The notes beneath the pieces are model-generated. The model saw nothing but the letters and a program-made list of their open reading frames with translations. It did no database searches and was not told where the DNA came from. DNA of 38,083 nt, taken from NCBI GenBank assembly GCA_022824865.1, contig JAJDZD010000012.1, positions 1 to 38,083 on the forward strand, written 5' to 3'. Position numbers and translations under genes: made by a program. This document shows positions 1 to 7,800 of this stretch, piece by piece. How positions within the stretch are numbered: position 1 is the first letter of the stretch; every line of letters begins with the position of its first letter. The DNA is from Chloroflexota bacterium (GTDB taxonomy: Bacteria; Chloroflexota; UBA11872).

Positions 1-113
1 CGGCCGGCAAGCAACCCAAGGTGGCCCTCACCGCCTGCATGCGCAAATTGCTGGTTCTCTGCAACGCCCTGTGCAAGCACGAGACCCTCTGGGACCCCAC
101 CTTGACCCCCTAG
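1..113 (+). CDS. IS110-family transposase, C-terminal end only (partial)
   Basis: The frame beginning at base 3 is open from the window edge to TAG at 111-113 and encodes 36 residues. They contain a KVALTACMRKLL segment followed by LCNAL and a WDPTLTP ending. This is the usual C-terminus of IS110/IS116/IS902 transposases (transposase_20 domain), DEDD recombinases that insert without making a target duplication. The rest of the protein lies outside the window, so whether the element is intact cannot be judged. The next gene is on the opposite strand, and the 200 bases between hold repeats, so this stop probably lies near the right end of the element. The family call rests on a short but characteristic segment. 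Confidence 0.75.
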   Translation, partial: AGKQPKVALTACMRKLLVLCNALCKHETLWDPTLTP

Positions 114-177
114 GACTTGCCAACCCAACACAGTTGCTACGAAAGATGGGGATGAGGAGGGGGCGCCGCATGGGGGG

Positions 178-229
178 TGTGGTTCGACACGGTCCTCCGA
201 CGGACTCCGGACCGGCTCACCACGAACGG
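178..229. repeat. 52-bp REP-like palindromic repeat, copy 1
   Basis: This 52-bp unit recurs at 3367-3418 in the same orientation with a single difference (G192 here, A3381 there). It has nested inverted repeats: GTTCG at 182-186 against CGAAC at 223-227, and CGGTCC at 190-195 against GGACCG at 209-214. It could therefore fold as a hairpin, like REP-type dispersed palindromes. It lies between the IS110 end and the helicase gene. The repeat and its symmetry are seen directly; its role is unknown. Confidence 0.85.
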
Positions 230-249
230 TCCTACGAGTAGCCGCGACT

Positions 250-323
250 GGAAGACGGGTGGGTGACGGGCCCGGCCCTACGAAAGAGCGGAATACGGGC
301 GGGTCAGAGGCCCGGCCCTACGA
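250..323. repeat. Two tandem 34-bp repeats, period 40
   Basis: Copies lie at 250-283 and 290-323. Both start GGAA, carry an ACGGG-GGGT core and end in the shared string GGCCCGGCCCTACGA; they differ at a few central positions. Related CTACGA strings occur nearby at 137-142 and 232-237. Each unit is GC-rich with imperfect dyad symmetry (a GGGC-GGG arm against CCCGGCCC). The second copy contains the stop codon of the minus-strand helicase. The array may be a dispersed intergenic repeat that also ends transcription, but that is a guess. Confidence 0.75.
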
Positions 324-3149
324 GAGGCGGCGGGGGAGGGGGTGGGTGTTGGTGCAGGGTTGGTCGGAGGCGTATTGGGTGCAGCCGAGGAAGGCGCCCC
401 TGCGGGCTTTGCGGATGACCATGACGCCGGCGCGGCAGGACTGGCAGACGGGCGGGCTGGCCTGGCAGGTGGGGTTGGTGCAGCGGGAGGAGCGACCGGC
501 AATAACCAGGAAACCGCGGCGGCAGCGCTGACAGCGGGGGGCGCGGTAGCTGCAAAAGGGAGCGTTGAGGCAGGTCATGCTCTGGCCGGTGCTCGACACG
601 TCGAGGGTGCCGGTGCGGCAGCGTGGGCATCTGGGTGTGTTGTCCCGCCTGAACTCGCCGAGGCGGCGCAGGCCTGTGGATTCCCGAAGTATTTCGTTGA
701 CGAAGGCGGAGGGGCGCTGGGAGTCGGCCACCAGGTAGGCGCCGCGACGGGCTCGCGTCATCGCGACGTAGAAGAGGCGGCGTTCCTCGGCGTGACGGTA
801 ATGGCCTCCGGGAGGAGGCGGCAGGACGAGGCGGAGCAGGGGATCTTCCTCGTGCTGGGCAGGAAAGCCTAAGCGGGCGTCCCTGAGGTCGAGGACGACG
901 ACGTAGTCGGCCTCGCGGCCCTTGGCGGCATGGACGGTGCTGAAGTCGAGGCGCAGCCGGCCCTGACGCGGCGAAGGGAGTGCACCCTGACTGCGCCGGT
1001 AGCGACCGAGGACGAGGACGGTGAGCGGCGGGCCAGCGGCGCCTTCGCACGCCTGGATGTCGTGCAGGGCGTCCCACAGTCCGTGGGCGGGATCTTCGGT
1101 GGCGATGACGGTGACGCCGCCGTCGTGGACGCCCTGGGCCGGGCGCAGGGTGCGCTGGGTCTGCGCGGGGTTGCGGACCACAAACGCGGTGGAGGGTTCC
1201 ATGATGCCGCGGGCGAAGCGAAAGGTGCAGCTGAGCGCGCGCTCGCGTACGTGCCCGAGGTGGTGTCCGCACTGGCGCACGAGGGCGACGTCGCTGCCGG
1301 CGAAGCGGTAGATGGATTGCCAGTCGTCGCCGACGAGGAAGTAGGCGACGCCGCGGCCCCTGAGCGCCCGGAGCAGCGCCATGCGGCCGGCCGAGATGTC
1401 CTGGAACTCGTCCACCAGCACGTAGCGGTAGGGCGATTGCCAGCGACCGTTGCGGATGTGGGTGGTGGCGTGGTTGATGAGGTCGTGGAAGTCCTTCTCC
1501 TCGCCCAGCAGCTTGTCGTAGCGCGCACTGACCTGTTCGAAGATGTCGAGGAAGGCCTCGCTACGGGTGCGATCACGCGAGTCACGCGCGCGCTGACGGA
1601 GGGTGTCGAAGGAGACGCCGCTGGTCTTGACGTGGTTGAGGAACGTGGCCATCAACTGCGCCAGCCAAGAGATCAGCCAGCGTCCCAGCTCAAGGAGCAG
1701 TGACCGGACCGGGACGCGTTGGAAGGTGACGCCCGCCTCCTGGAGTTGCTGGCGCAGTGCCTGGCGAAGCACGCCCTGGCGCTGCTGCCAGCTGAAGGTC
1801 TGGATCAGCCTGGTCCCGTTCTGCTGGTGGATGTCGCGCTTCCAGCGGACGCCGTCGACGTACCCGGTCCACCCATCGGGCGGGCGGTCCTGGCGGTCCA
1901 GGGCGAAGTGTTCGATGTAGAGGTCGTGGTCCGGCAGGTAGAAGTCGGGCCGGTATTGGCGATGCCGGGGGGAGGCGGTCTCGACGGGATAGGGCCGCTC
2001 GTAGTGAAAGTTGACGCCGTTTTGGGTGAGGAAGTTGGCGATTTCGAGCTCCTCGAAGCTCTTGACCAGATCGCCGCTGAGCGTTCGCAACTCGATGCGG
2101 CGGACGTGGTCGTAGTACTGGCCGGGGGTCTTGAACTCGAACTGGGAGCGGTAGCCGGCGCGGTGGCGCGTGATGAAGTCGGCGAGCCCGCGGCTCTGGC
2201 GTGGATCGTCGACCAGGTCGACGAGGATGCGGTCGATGGCTGCGGGCAGCATGGCTTCGTCCTCCGCCAGCGTTGAGAGCGTGGGGGCGGATTCGACCTG
2301 GGCGATGACGCGGCGCCCGAAGGCGTGGAAGGTGGCGACGTGGGCGCCGGCGAGGTCGTCGGGCAGGCGTTCGCGGATCTCCTGGGCGGCCTTGCGGTTG
2401 AAGGCGAGCACGAGGATCTGGCGCGCCGGGACGCCGCGGTTGCGGACGAGGTGGGCGACTTTGCCGGTGATGACGGCAGTTTTGCCGGTACCGGCGCCGG
2501 CGAGCACGAGCGTGGTGTCTTCGTCGGTGGCGATGGCCTCCGCCTGCTCGGCGGTTGGGGGCGAGGCGAGCACGCCCTGGGCGGCCTGGGTCACAGCGGG
2601 AACGGTGGCGGTGACGAAGCGGGCGTTGGCCTGCTCCCGGGCCGCCTCGAAGTCCTGGGGGCGGGCGACGGGCTGGACTCGAGACAGCGCCAATGCCGCC
2701 GGCGCGGGCAGGAAGGACCGGGTCAGGGCGCCGTATCCGCGCTCGACGGTGGTGGCGATGTCCGCGTGGAGACCGCTGGTCTGAGACTCCCGCGCGTAGC
2801 GACTGCCGGCATTGAGGCGATTCAAACGGTTCTTGAGTTGTATGAGGTGCGGCGCCAGCGTGCGGGCGACATGGGCGGCGTCCGTGAGTACCGCCGCGGT
2901 AAGCCTCTCGGCCTCCTCGCGGTCGAGCCCGCCGATGGCGTGCTCGGCGCCGTCGGCCTGGCGCACGGTGAGTCGCGTCCAGAACCAGGAGCGATGGGTT
3001 TGGATGTTGTCGATTGCGCCCACCGGGGTGGCCTGGGCGTCGCCGAAGCGGAGCAGGCCGTCCTCGAGAGAGACGCGTTCGGGGCCGGTGCTGAGCAGGC
3101 GGACGAGGGGTGTGCTGGTGACACTGATTGGGGTGGTGCTTGGGGGCAT
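318..3149 (-). CDS. UvrD/Rep-family DNA helicase (helicase IV-like) with C-terminal zinc fingers
   Basis: A 943-residue superfamily 1A helicase. The N-terminal ~100 residues resemble the helicase IV N-terminal domain. Walker A (AGAGTGKT) is at 217-224, a TFHAFG motif at 273-278, Walker B/DEAD-like VDEFQD at 579-584, and the GDDWQSIYRFAGSD motif follows at 607-620. Between the helicase halves, at about 385-460, is an insert with YRPDFYLP and YIEHF, like the PD-(D/E)XK-like insert seen in this family. The last 105 residues hold twelve Cys in three C4 fingers (841/844/860/866, 873/876/890/895, 902/905/923/932), like topoisomerase I C-terminal fingers. Such proteins are 3'-5' helicases in repair or recombination. 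The ATG at 3149 gives a complete domain set. The last codon and stop lie in a tandem repeat, and 52-bp direct repeats bracket the gene, suggesting an accessory locus. Confidence 0.9.
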   Translation of the reverse strand: MPPSTTPISVTSTPLVRLLSTGPERVSLEDGLLRFGDAQATPVGAIDNIQTHRSWFWTRLTVRQADGAEHAIGGLDREEAERLTAAVLTDAAHVARTLAPHLIQLKNRLNRLNAGSRYARESQTSGLHADIATTVERGYGALTRSFLPAPAALALSRVQPVARPQDFEAAREQANARFVTATVPAVTQAAQGVLASPPTAEQAEAIATDEDTTLVLAGAGTGKTAVITGKVAHLVRNRGVPARQILVLAFNRKAAQEIRERLPDDLAGAHVATFHAFGRRVIAQVESAPTLSTLAEDEAMLPAAIDRILVDLVDDPRQSRGLADFITRHRAGYRSQFEFKTPGQYYDHVRRIELRTLSGDLVKSFEELEIANFLTQNGVNFHYERPYPVETASPRHRQYRPDFYLPDHDLYIEHFALDRQDRPPDGWTGYVDGVRWKRDIHQQNGTRLIQTFSWQQRQGVLRQALRQQLQEAGVTFQRVPVRSLLLELGRWLISWLAQLMATFLNHVKTSGVSFDTLRQRARDSRDRTRSEAFLDIFEQVSARYDKLLGEEKDFHDLINHATTHIRNGRWQSPYRYVLVDEFQDISAGRMALLRALRGRGVAYFLVGDDWQSIYRFAGSDVALVRQCGHHLGHVRERALSCTFRFARGIMEPSTAFVVRNPAQTQRTLRPAQGVHDGGVTVIATEDPAHGLWDALHDIQACEGAAGPPLTVLVLGRYRRSQGALPSPRQGRLRLDFSTVHAAKGREADYVVVLDLRDARLGFPAQHEEDPLLRLVLPPPPGGHYRHAEERRLFYVAMTRARRGAYLVADSQRPSAFVNEILRESTGLRRLGEFRRDNTPRCPRCRTGTLDVSSTGQSMTCLNAPFCSYRAPRCQRCRRGFLVIAGRSSRCTNPTCQASPPVCQSCRAGVMVIRKARRGAFLGCTQYASDQPCTNTHPLPRRLS

Positions 3150-3537
3150 GACTGGGTGGGAAGCGGGAATCTAGGGAGTCGCCGCGGAGAGCATAGTTAG
3201 ATTCGAGCGGGCAGTCAGGGAAGGGGGTAGGAGGTGGAGACTCCGATCTGAGGCTAGTGAGTAGTAGAGGCGCTCATGGACACTACGGGGGCGTACGAAC
3301 GGAGAAGGGCGGGCTGCGGCAGGCCGTTACTAAAGATTGAACGGAGGCGGTTGGCGCATCCGGGGCTGTGGTTCGACACGATCCTCCGACGGACTCCGGA
3401 CCGGCTCACCACGAACGGGGTGGTGCGAGCATTGGCCAGATACGCGCATCACACGAGTTGGGTAGGCGAGCGCCGCCGATTCCGCGCATACTGATTGAAG
3501 GTTGCAGTGGCGCCGGGGGGGTAAACCCGGCGCTGAA
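3150..3537. other. Non-coding spacer between the helicase and the DUF58 gene
   Basis: About 390 bases between divergent genes. It holds the second 52-bp REP-like repeat (3367-3418) and must hold the start signals of both flanking genes, though I could not place a convincing -35/-10 pair. Open frames here, such as 3276-3494, have no recognisable protein features and cross the repeat, so I treat them as chance. No MoxR ATPase gene, the usual upstream partner of DUF58, is present. Confidence 0.6.
3367..3418. repeat. 52-bp REP-like palindromic repeat, copy 2
   Basis: Direct copy of the repeat at 178-229 with 51 of 52 positions identical. The change at 3381 (A for G) breaks one pair of the inner CGGTCC/GGACCG arm, while the outer GTTCG/CGAAC arms are intact. 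With copy 1 it brackets the helicase gene, about 3.1 kb apart. Confidence 0.85.
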
Positions 3538-4839
3538 ATGGGCGGTGGAGGGCCTGTGGCAAGCGCACCGTCCGAAGCTGGGCCATCGGTAACCCTGCAG
3601 CGGCCGTCGATCGTGATCCTGCTGGGCGTGCTGCTGGTGGCCGCGATGGTCACGACCTCGCCGATCGCGTACTGGCTGCTCTACGCGCTTGGCGGCCTGG
3701 TGATCCTCTCGTACATGTGGACGCGCAATGCCGCCCGCTCGCTGGACTTGCGCCGCCGGCTGCGCGGGCACCAGATCACGGTCGGGGACGAGGTCCAGGA
3801 AGACTTCGAGCTCATCAACACCGGACGCCTGCCGATTCTGCTGGTGGAAGTGGACGACCACTCGGAGTTGCCGGGCTACCAGGCTTCGGTGGCCGAAAGC
3901 CTGGGTCCGCGGCAGCGCAAGCGCTGGATTTCGCGGGGCGTCGCCAGTCGACGCGGCCTGTACGGCCTGGGACCGACCGATCTGCGGATTGGCGACCCGT
4001 TTGGGATTTTTGCCTCGGAACGGCGGATCGATACCCGAAATACGATCGTGGTCTATCCGCCAATCTCCATCATGGCCGACGTGGAAATCCCGGCCGGGTC
4101 GATGGTTGGCACCTCGCGGTCGTCGATCCGAACGCACCAGGTGACGTCGGACGCCGGCGGGATACGGGAGTTCCAGCCCGGCGACCCGCTCAAGCGGATT
4201 CACTGGCTGTCCAGCGCGCGGCGCTCACAGCTCCTGGTCAAGGAATTCGATCTCGAACCGACGGCCAACCTATGGATTGCACTAGACCTGGACCGGTCGG
4301 TGCAGGCCGGACACGGCGACGAATCGACGGAGGAATACGGCGTCAAGATCGTGTCCTCGCTGGCACATCAGTTCGTGCGCGACAACAAGGCGGTGGGGTT
4401 CGTAGCCCTGAGCCGCCAGGGACGCTACCTGATCGAGCCGCAGAAGGGTCTCAAGCAGCTTTGGCGAATCCTGGAAACGCTGGCGGTGGTGCAGGCCACG
4501 GGCACCGCGCCGTTCCACGAGTTTCTGACCGCCAGCGCGGCCGGGCTGGGTCGCGGGACGAGCCTAGTGGCGATTACACCTTCGGCGGACTCGCGCTGGC
4601 TGACGAGCCTGACGCAACTCGGCCACCGCGCGATCTACCCGATGGCGGTGGCGCTGGACGCCTCGACCTTCGGGCCCGCGGAGTCGAACGCCGGGCTCAG
4701 CCAAGCGGCGGCCGCTTCGGGGATCGGCTTCGTCAGCGTCGACCGAGGGATGCGCTTTGAAATGATCCGAGCCGACGGCCGCAACCTGGCGGACTTCGAA
4801 CGCACCCAGCGGCGGCCGGTGACGCTGGCTCCGGCATGA
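3538..4839 (+). CDS. DUF58-domain membrane-associated protein
   Basis: Two N-terminal hydrophobic segments (IVILLGVLLVAAMV, then a YWLLYALGGLVILSYM stretch) anchor a large soluble part. The DUF58 signature lies at about residues 207-231: REFQPGDPLKRIHWLSSARR, followed by LLVKEFDLE. A vWA-like fold follows, with an IALDLD strand where a MIDAS-type DxSxS would sit. DUF58 proteins normally work with a MoxR AAA+ ATPase and a transglutaminase-like membrane protein, possibly in assembly of envelope complexes. The TgpA-like gene follows after 7 bases; the ATPase is absent. The start is uncertain: TTG 3502, ATG 3538, or GTG 3556, which has GGAGG four bases upstream. I chose the ATG. Confidence 0.85.
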   Translation: MGGGGPVASAPSEAGPSVTLQRPSIVILLGVLLVAAMVTTSPIAYWLLYALGGLVILSYMWTRNAARSLDLRRRLRGHQITVGDEVQEDFELINTGRLPILLVEVDDHSELPGYQASVAESLGPRQRKRWISRGVASRRGLYGLGPTDLRIGDPFGIFASERRIDTRNTIVVYPPISIMADVEIPAGSMVGTSRSSIRTHQVTSDAGGIREFQPGDPLKRIHWLSSARRSQLLVKEFDLEPTANLWIALDLDRSVQAGHGDESTEEYGVKIVSSLAHQFVRDNKAVGFVALSRQGRYLIEPQKGLKQLWRILETLAVVQATGTAPFHEFLTASAAGLGRGTSLVAITPSADSRWLTSLTQLGHRAIYPMAVALDASTFGPAESNAGLSQAAAASGIGFVSVDRGMRFEMIRADGRNLADFERTQRRPVTLAPA

Positions 4840-4846
4840 GCGCGCG

Positions 4847-7264
4847 ATGACCGCAGCCGCAGCCAGCCGTCCGCGTCCGCTGGCGCGGGCCCTGCAACTG
4901 CCGCGTACCGCATGGCTGCCGCTGACGCTGATCGCCACGACGACGCTCGCGCCGCTGATCAGCGTTCACACCGTGGGCTGGGCGCCCGGTACGGAGGTGC
5001 TGCTGTCGGTCGCCCTGGTGGCGATCCTGTTTGGGTTCGCGCTGTCGCGCAGCCGCCTGTCGTCAGTCTGGATCATCGTCATCGGGATGGTCAGCGACCT
5101 CGTCGTGGCGTACGTGGTGGCCTCGGAGGCATTTCCAGGACCACTGGATGGCGTTCGGAACTTCGTCCTGCTCTTTGGCGAGACCGTGGAGTGGGTGCAG
5201 TTGCGGCAAGCCGGAAACCTAGTGCGCGAACAACCGCTGGCAACGGCCGTTGGCGAGAGCGCCGGACTGTTCCAGGACCTGTTCTTCCGCCTGGAGTCGT
5301 GGTTCCAGGCCGCCTTCGCCTTCCAGGTCAGCCGCGACAACATCGTGTTTCTCTTCTGGATGACCATGGCCGCGTGGGGCATGGGATACACGGCGGCCTG
5401 GGCGGCGTTCCGGCTTCGCAACGCCTACCTGGCCATCGCTCCCGGCACACTGGCAATCGCCGTCAACATCACCTACGTGGGACCGGACTGGCCGCCGTTC
5501 GCGGTGTTCCTGATAGCCGCGCTGGCCCTGACGGTGCACACGCGGCTGGCCTGGCTGGAATCCCGCTGGGATGACACGCGGACCGACTATTCCGAGGAGC
5601 TTGGTCCTACCGTTCTGATCGTGAGCGCCCTGCTGATCACCGCGGTGGTCTTCCTGGCGCTGATCCTGCCGCGGGCGGCCGGGAACCCCCTGGCCGAGGC
5701 CTTCTGGACCTACATGGGCGACGGCTGGGGCAATGTGGAAGCCGGCATCCAGCGCGTGTTCGGAGGCGTATCCAACCCCTCGGGTTCCACGCTGGCTGGA
5801 CGCGAATCACTGGCGCTGACGGGACCCGAGCCGTTTGCGCGCAAGGAGACGCTGATCATCGAGAGCACGGTGCCCTCGTACTGGCGGGGTCAGACCTTCG
5901 ACACCTATACCGGGCAGGGGTGGCGAAGCACGATGCGGCTGCTGGAAGGACGCCGAGCCAACGAACCGATAACCGAGAGCCTGAACCTGAAGTCGCGGTT
6001 AGCGTCGCGCTCGAATATCGAGATTTTGGACTCAAATTCGGCGGTTCTGTTCGCGCCGGGCGACGCATTACGACTCAACCGCCCGTACCAGGTGCAGGTT
6101 GTAGAGCGTGAGGTGGCCATCGACGATTACGCCTCAATTCGCGCCACTCGCCGGGTCGGTCAGCGGCTGGTGTACTCCGTGGACTCGACCCTGGCGGCGG
6201 CGACGACGCAGCAGCTACGGACCGCGCCCACGGTCTACCCCGAATGGGCCGAGCGCTACATCGAGCTTCCTGAAATGCCGCCGCGGGTGCTGGAATTTGC
6301 CGCCCGCCTGGCGGAGACCGGTGAGACGGCCGTCGACCGCGCGCGTGCCGCCGAGTTCTTCATGCGGCGCTTTCCGTTCGCCCAGGACACGGAGCCGCTG
6401 CCGCCGGACCGAGACGCCACCGACTACTTCCTCTTTGATCTGCGTCGAGGACATGCCACGCAGATCGCCTCCAGCATGGCGGTGCTGGTTCGAGCCATGG
6501 GCATCCCGGCTCGGGTTGCCGCCGGTTATGCGCAGGGCGTTTTCGATCCGGTCACCCAGCGCTACATCGTGAACCCCACCGACTCACACACGTGGGTGGA
6601 GGTTTTCTTCCCAACGTACGGATGGGTGCTGTTTGAACCGTCCGGCTTTCGAGCTCCCGAGGTGCGCGGCGGCGCCACCGAAGGCGTCGAAGGCGAAGGG
6701 TTGAATCCGGACGCCGCCGACTTGTCGGTGGTCGATGACTTCCTGGACGAACTCGAGGACATGGACGTGGGCAACTTCCAGCCGCTGGAGCCAACCCAGG
6801 GCACGAATCCGGTTCAAGAGTTCCTGGCCAACCTCGGTGGAGCGGTTCTGGCGCTGATCATGATTGGCGTCGCGTTCGTCGCGTTGGGGACGCTCTATCT
6901 GCTCGGGTCGCTCGTGCGCGACCTGATCCGGAGCCCGCAATCTGCCGTGAGCCGACGTTATGAGCGAATGGTCCGCTGGGCCGGACGCGCTGGGTACAAT
7001 ACGAGCCGCGGGTTCACGCCGGTGGAGCTTGGCCGCCAGCTCGCCGCCGAGCTTTTTCCGGCGCCCGTCACGCAAGCGCCCACCAGTCTTCCCGCCCCGC
7101 CCGAAGTTGTCGCGGAAACCTATGTTCGCGCCACTTATGGCCGGCGGCAGATAACACGCTCGGAGCGACGCATGGTTGACAAGGCCTGGCGGCGCGTGCG
7201 CCTGCGGCTCGTAGCACGCATGATCGGTCGGCCTTTGCGTCGCCTCACACCTTCACGAGCCTGA
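4847..7264 (+). CDS. TgpA-like transglutaminase-fold membrane protein, catalytic Cys absent
   Basis: An 805-residue membrane protein of the TgpA type. The first ~270 residues carry about seven hydrophobic helices, then a large, probably external region with a transglutaminase core at about 530-605, one further helix near 665-690, and a cytoplasmic DUF4129-like tail (FTPVELGRQLA, then RATYGRR). In this family the nucleophile sits in a G-x-C motif; here the stretch is RRGHATQIASSMAVL, with Ala537 (codon GCC 6455-6457) where Cys is expected. The His is kept (His581 in DSHTWVEV), and the third residue is Glu597 (FEPS) instead of the usual Asp. Membrane topology and tail are intact, so the gene is not decayed; it may be a non-catalytic structural or binding version. 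It follows the DUF58 gene after 7 bases, the classic pairing. Confidence 0.85.
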   Translation: MTAAAASRPRPLARALQLPRTAWLPLTLIATTTLAPLISVHTVGWAPGTEVLLSVALVAILFGFALSRSRLSSVWIIVIGMVSDLVVAYVVASEAFPGPLDGVRNFVLLFGETVEWVQLRQAGNLVREQPLATAVGESAGLFQDLFFRLESWFQAAFAFQVSRDNIVFLFWMTMAAWGMGYTAAWAAFRLRNAYLAIAPGTLAIAVNITYVGPDWPPFAVFLIAALALTVHTRLAWLESRWDDTRTDYSEELGPTVLIVSALLITAVVFLALILPRAAGNPLAEAFWTYMGDGWGNVEAGIQRVFGGVSNPSGSTLAGRESLALTGPEPFARKETLIIESTVPSYWRGQTFDTYTGQGWRSTMRLLEGRRANEPITESLNLKSRLASRSNIEILDSNSAVLFAPGDALRLNRPYQVQVVEREVAIDDYASIRATRRVGQRLVYSVDSTLAAATTQQLRTAPTVYPEWAERYIELPEMPPRVLEFAARLAETGETAVDRARAAEFFMRRFPFAQDTEPLPPDRDATDYFLFDLRRGHATQIASSMAVLVRAMGIPARVAAGYAQGVFDPVTQRYIVNPTDSHTWVEVFFPTYGWVLFEPSGFRAPEVRGGATEGVEGEGLNPDAADLSVVDDFLDELEDMDVGNFQPLEPTQGTNPVQEFLANLGGAVLALIMIGVAFVALGTLYLLGSLVRDLIRSPQSAVSRRYERMVRWAGRAGYNTSRGFTPVELGRQLAAELFPAPVTQAPTSLPAPPEVVAETYVRATYGRRQITRSERRMVDKAWRRVRLRLVARMIGRPLRRLTPSRA

Positions 7265-7266
7265 GC

Positions 7267-7551
7267 ATGGACCTAGCCGGCGTTCGCGACATCGCAGTGG
7301 TGGTACTGGCGGCCGTGGCGCTCGTTACAACGATTGTCATCCTCATTACCGGAATGTTGGTCTGGCGTCTGCTGGCGGCGATTCGGGCTGATGTCACGCC
7401 GATCATTCAGTCGGCTCGGGAAACGGTGGATACGGTCAAAGACACCACGGAATTGGTCAGTGACGTCGTCAAGGACGGCACGAGTTCTACTTCGGGCGCC
7501 CTCAGGAAGTTCCGCCGGGTTCTGCAGATGGCGCTGCGCTGGTGGAGATGA
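7267..7551 (+). CDS. Small single-helix membrane protein, DUF948-like
   Basis: 94 residues, beginning 2 bases after the TgpA-like stop codon, so translation is probably coupled. One N-terminal membrane helix spans about residues 9-36 (VVVLAAVALVTTIVILI and onward). An amphipathic segment with ARETVDTVKDTTELVSDVVKDG follows, probably a coiled coil, and the tail is basic. Length and layout match DUF948-type proteins, which have no settled biochemical role. It is the first of three similar small membrane genes in a row. Confidence 0.7.
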   Translation: MDLAGVRDIAVVVLAAVALVTTIVILITGMLVWRLLAAIRADVTPIIQSARETVDTVKDTTELVSDVVKDGTSSTSGALRKFRRVLQMALRWWR

Positions 7552-7563
7552 GTGGAATCGCAC

Positions 7564-7800
7564 ATGGCCTGGATCATCATTGGCGCAGCCGCCGGGTTTT
7601 TTGTGGGCGGAGCGATAGGAACAATTGCCGCGCCGCAGCGGGCACAGAAGATCATGGATACGCTGCCGGAACGGTTGAGCGCCATTCGCGGCGCGGCCGA
7701 GCAGGCGGCCAGCGAGGCTGAAGCGGCGGTGCGCCGCCGCTCCCAGCGCTCGCGCGGTCGCCGTCGCCGACGCAGCCGGAGACGCCGCGGTAGAGGCTGA
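7564..7800 (+). CDS. Small membrane protein, YtxH-like, with Arg-rich tail
   Basis: From ATG 7564 the product is 78 residues; GTG 7552, directly after the previous stop, would add four. The N-terminus (AWIIIGAAAGFFVGGAIGTI) is a Gly/Ala-rich membrane helix with small-residue packing as in YtxH-like proteins. It is followed by APQRAQKIMDTLPERL, an Ala/Glu helix, and an extremely Arg-rich end of about 20 residues. The tail could bind acidic lipid or nucleic acid; nothing in the sequence decides between these. It overlaps the next gene by one base (TGATG). Confidence 0.65.
   Translation: MAWIIIGAAAGFFVGGAIGTIAAPQRAQKIMDTLPERLSAIRGAAEQAASEAEAAVRRRSQRSRGRRRRRSRRRRGRG

Noticed and set aside
304..3200. 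Several long open frames on both strands overlapping the helicase gene
   Set aside because: They are shadows in a GC-rich gene: low-complexity, Arg- or Ala-rich, and without domain motifs.
3276..3494. Small ORF between the helicase and the DUF58 gene
   Set aside because: It contains the 52-bp repeat and has no ribosome site or recognisable features.
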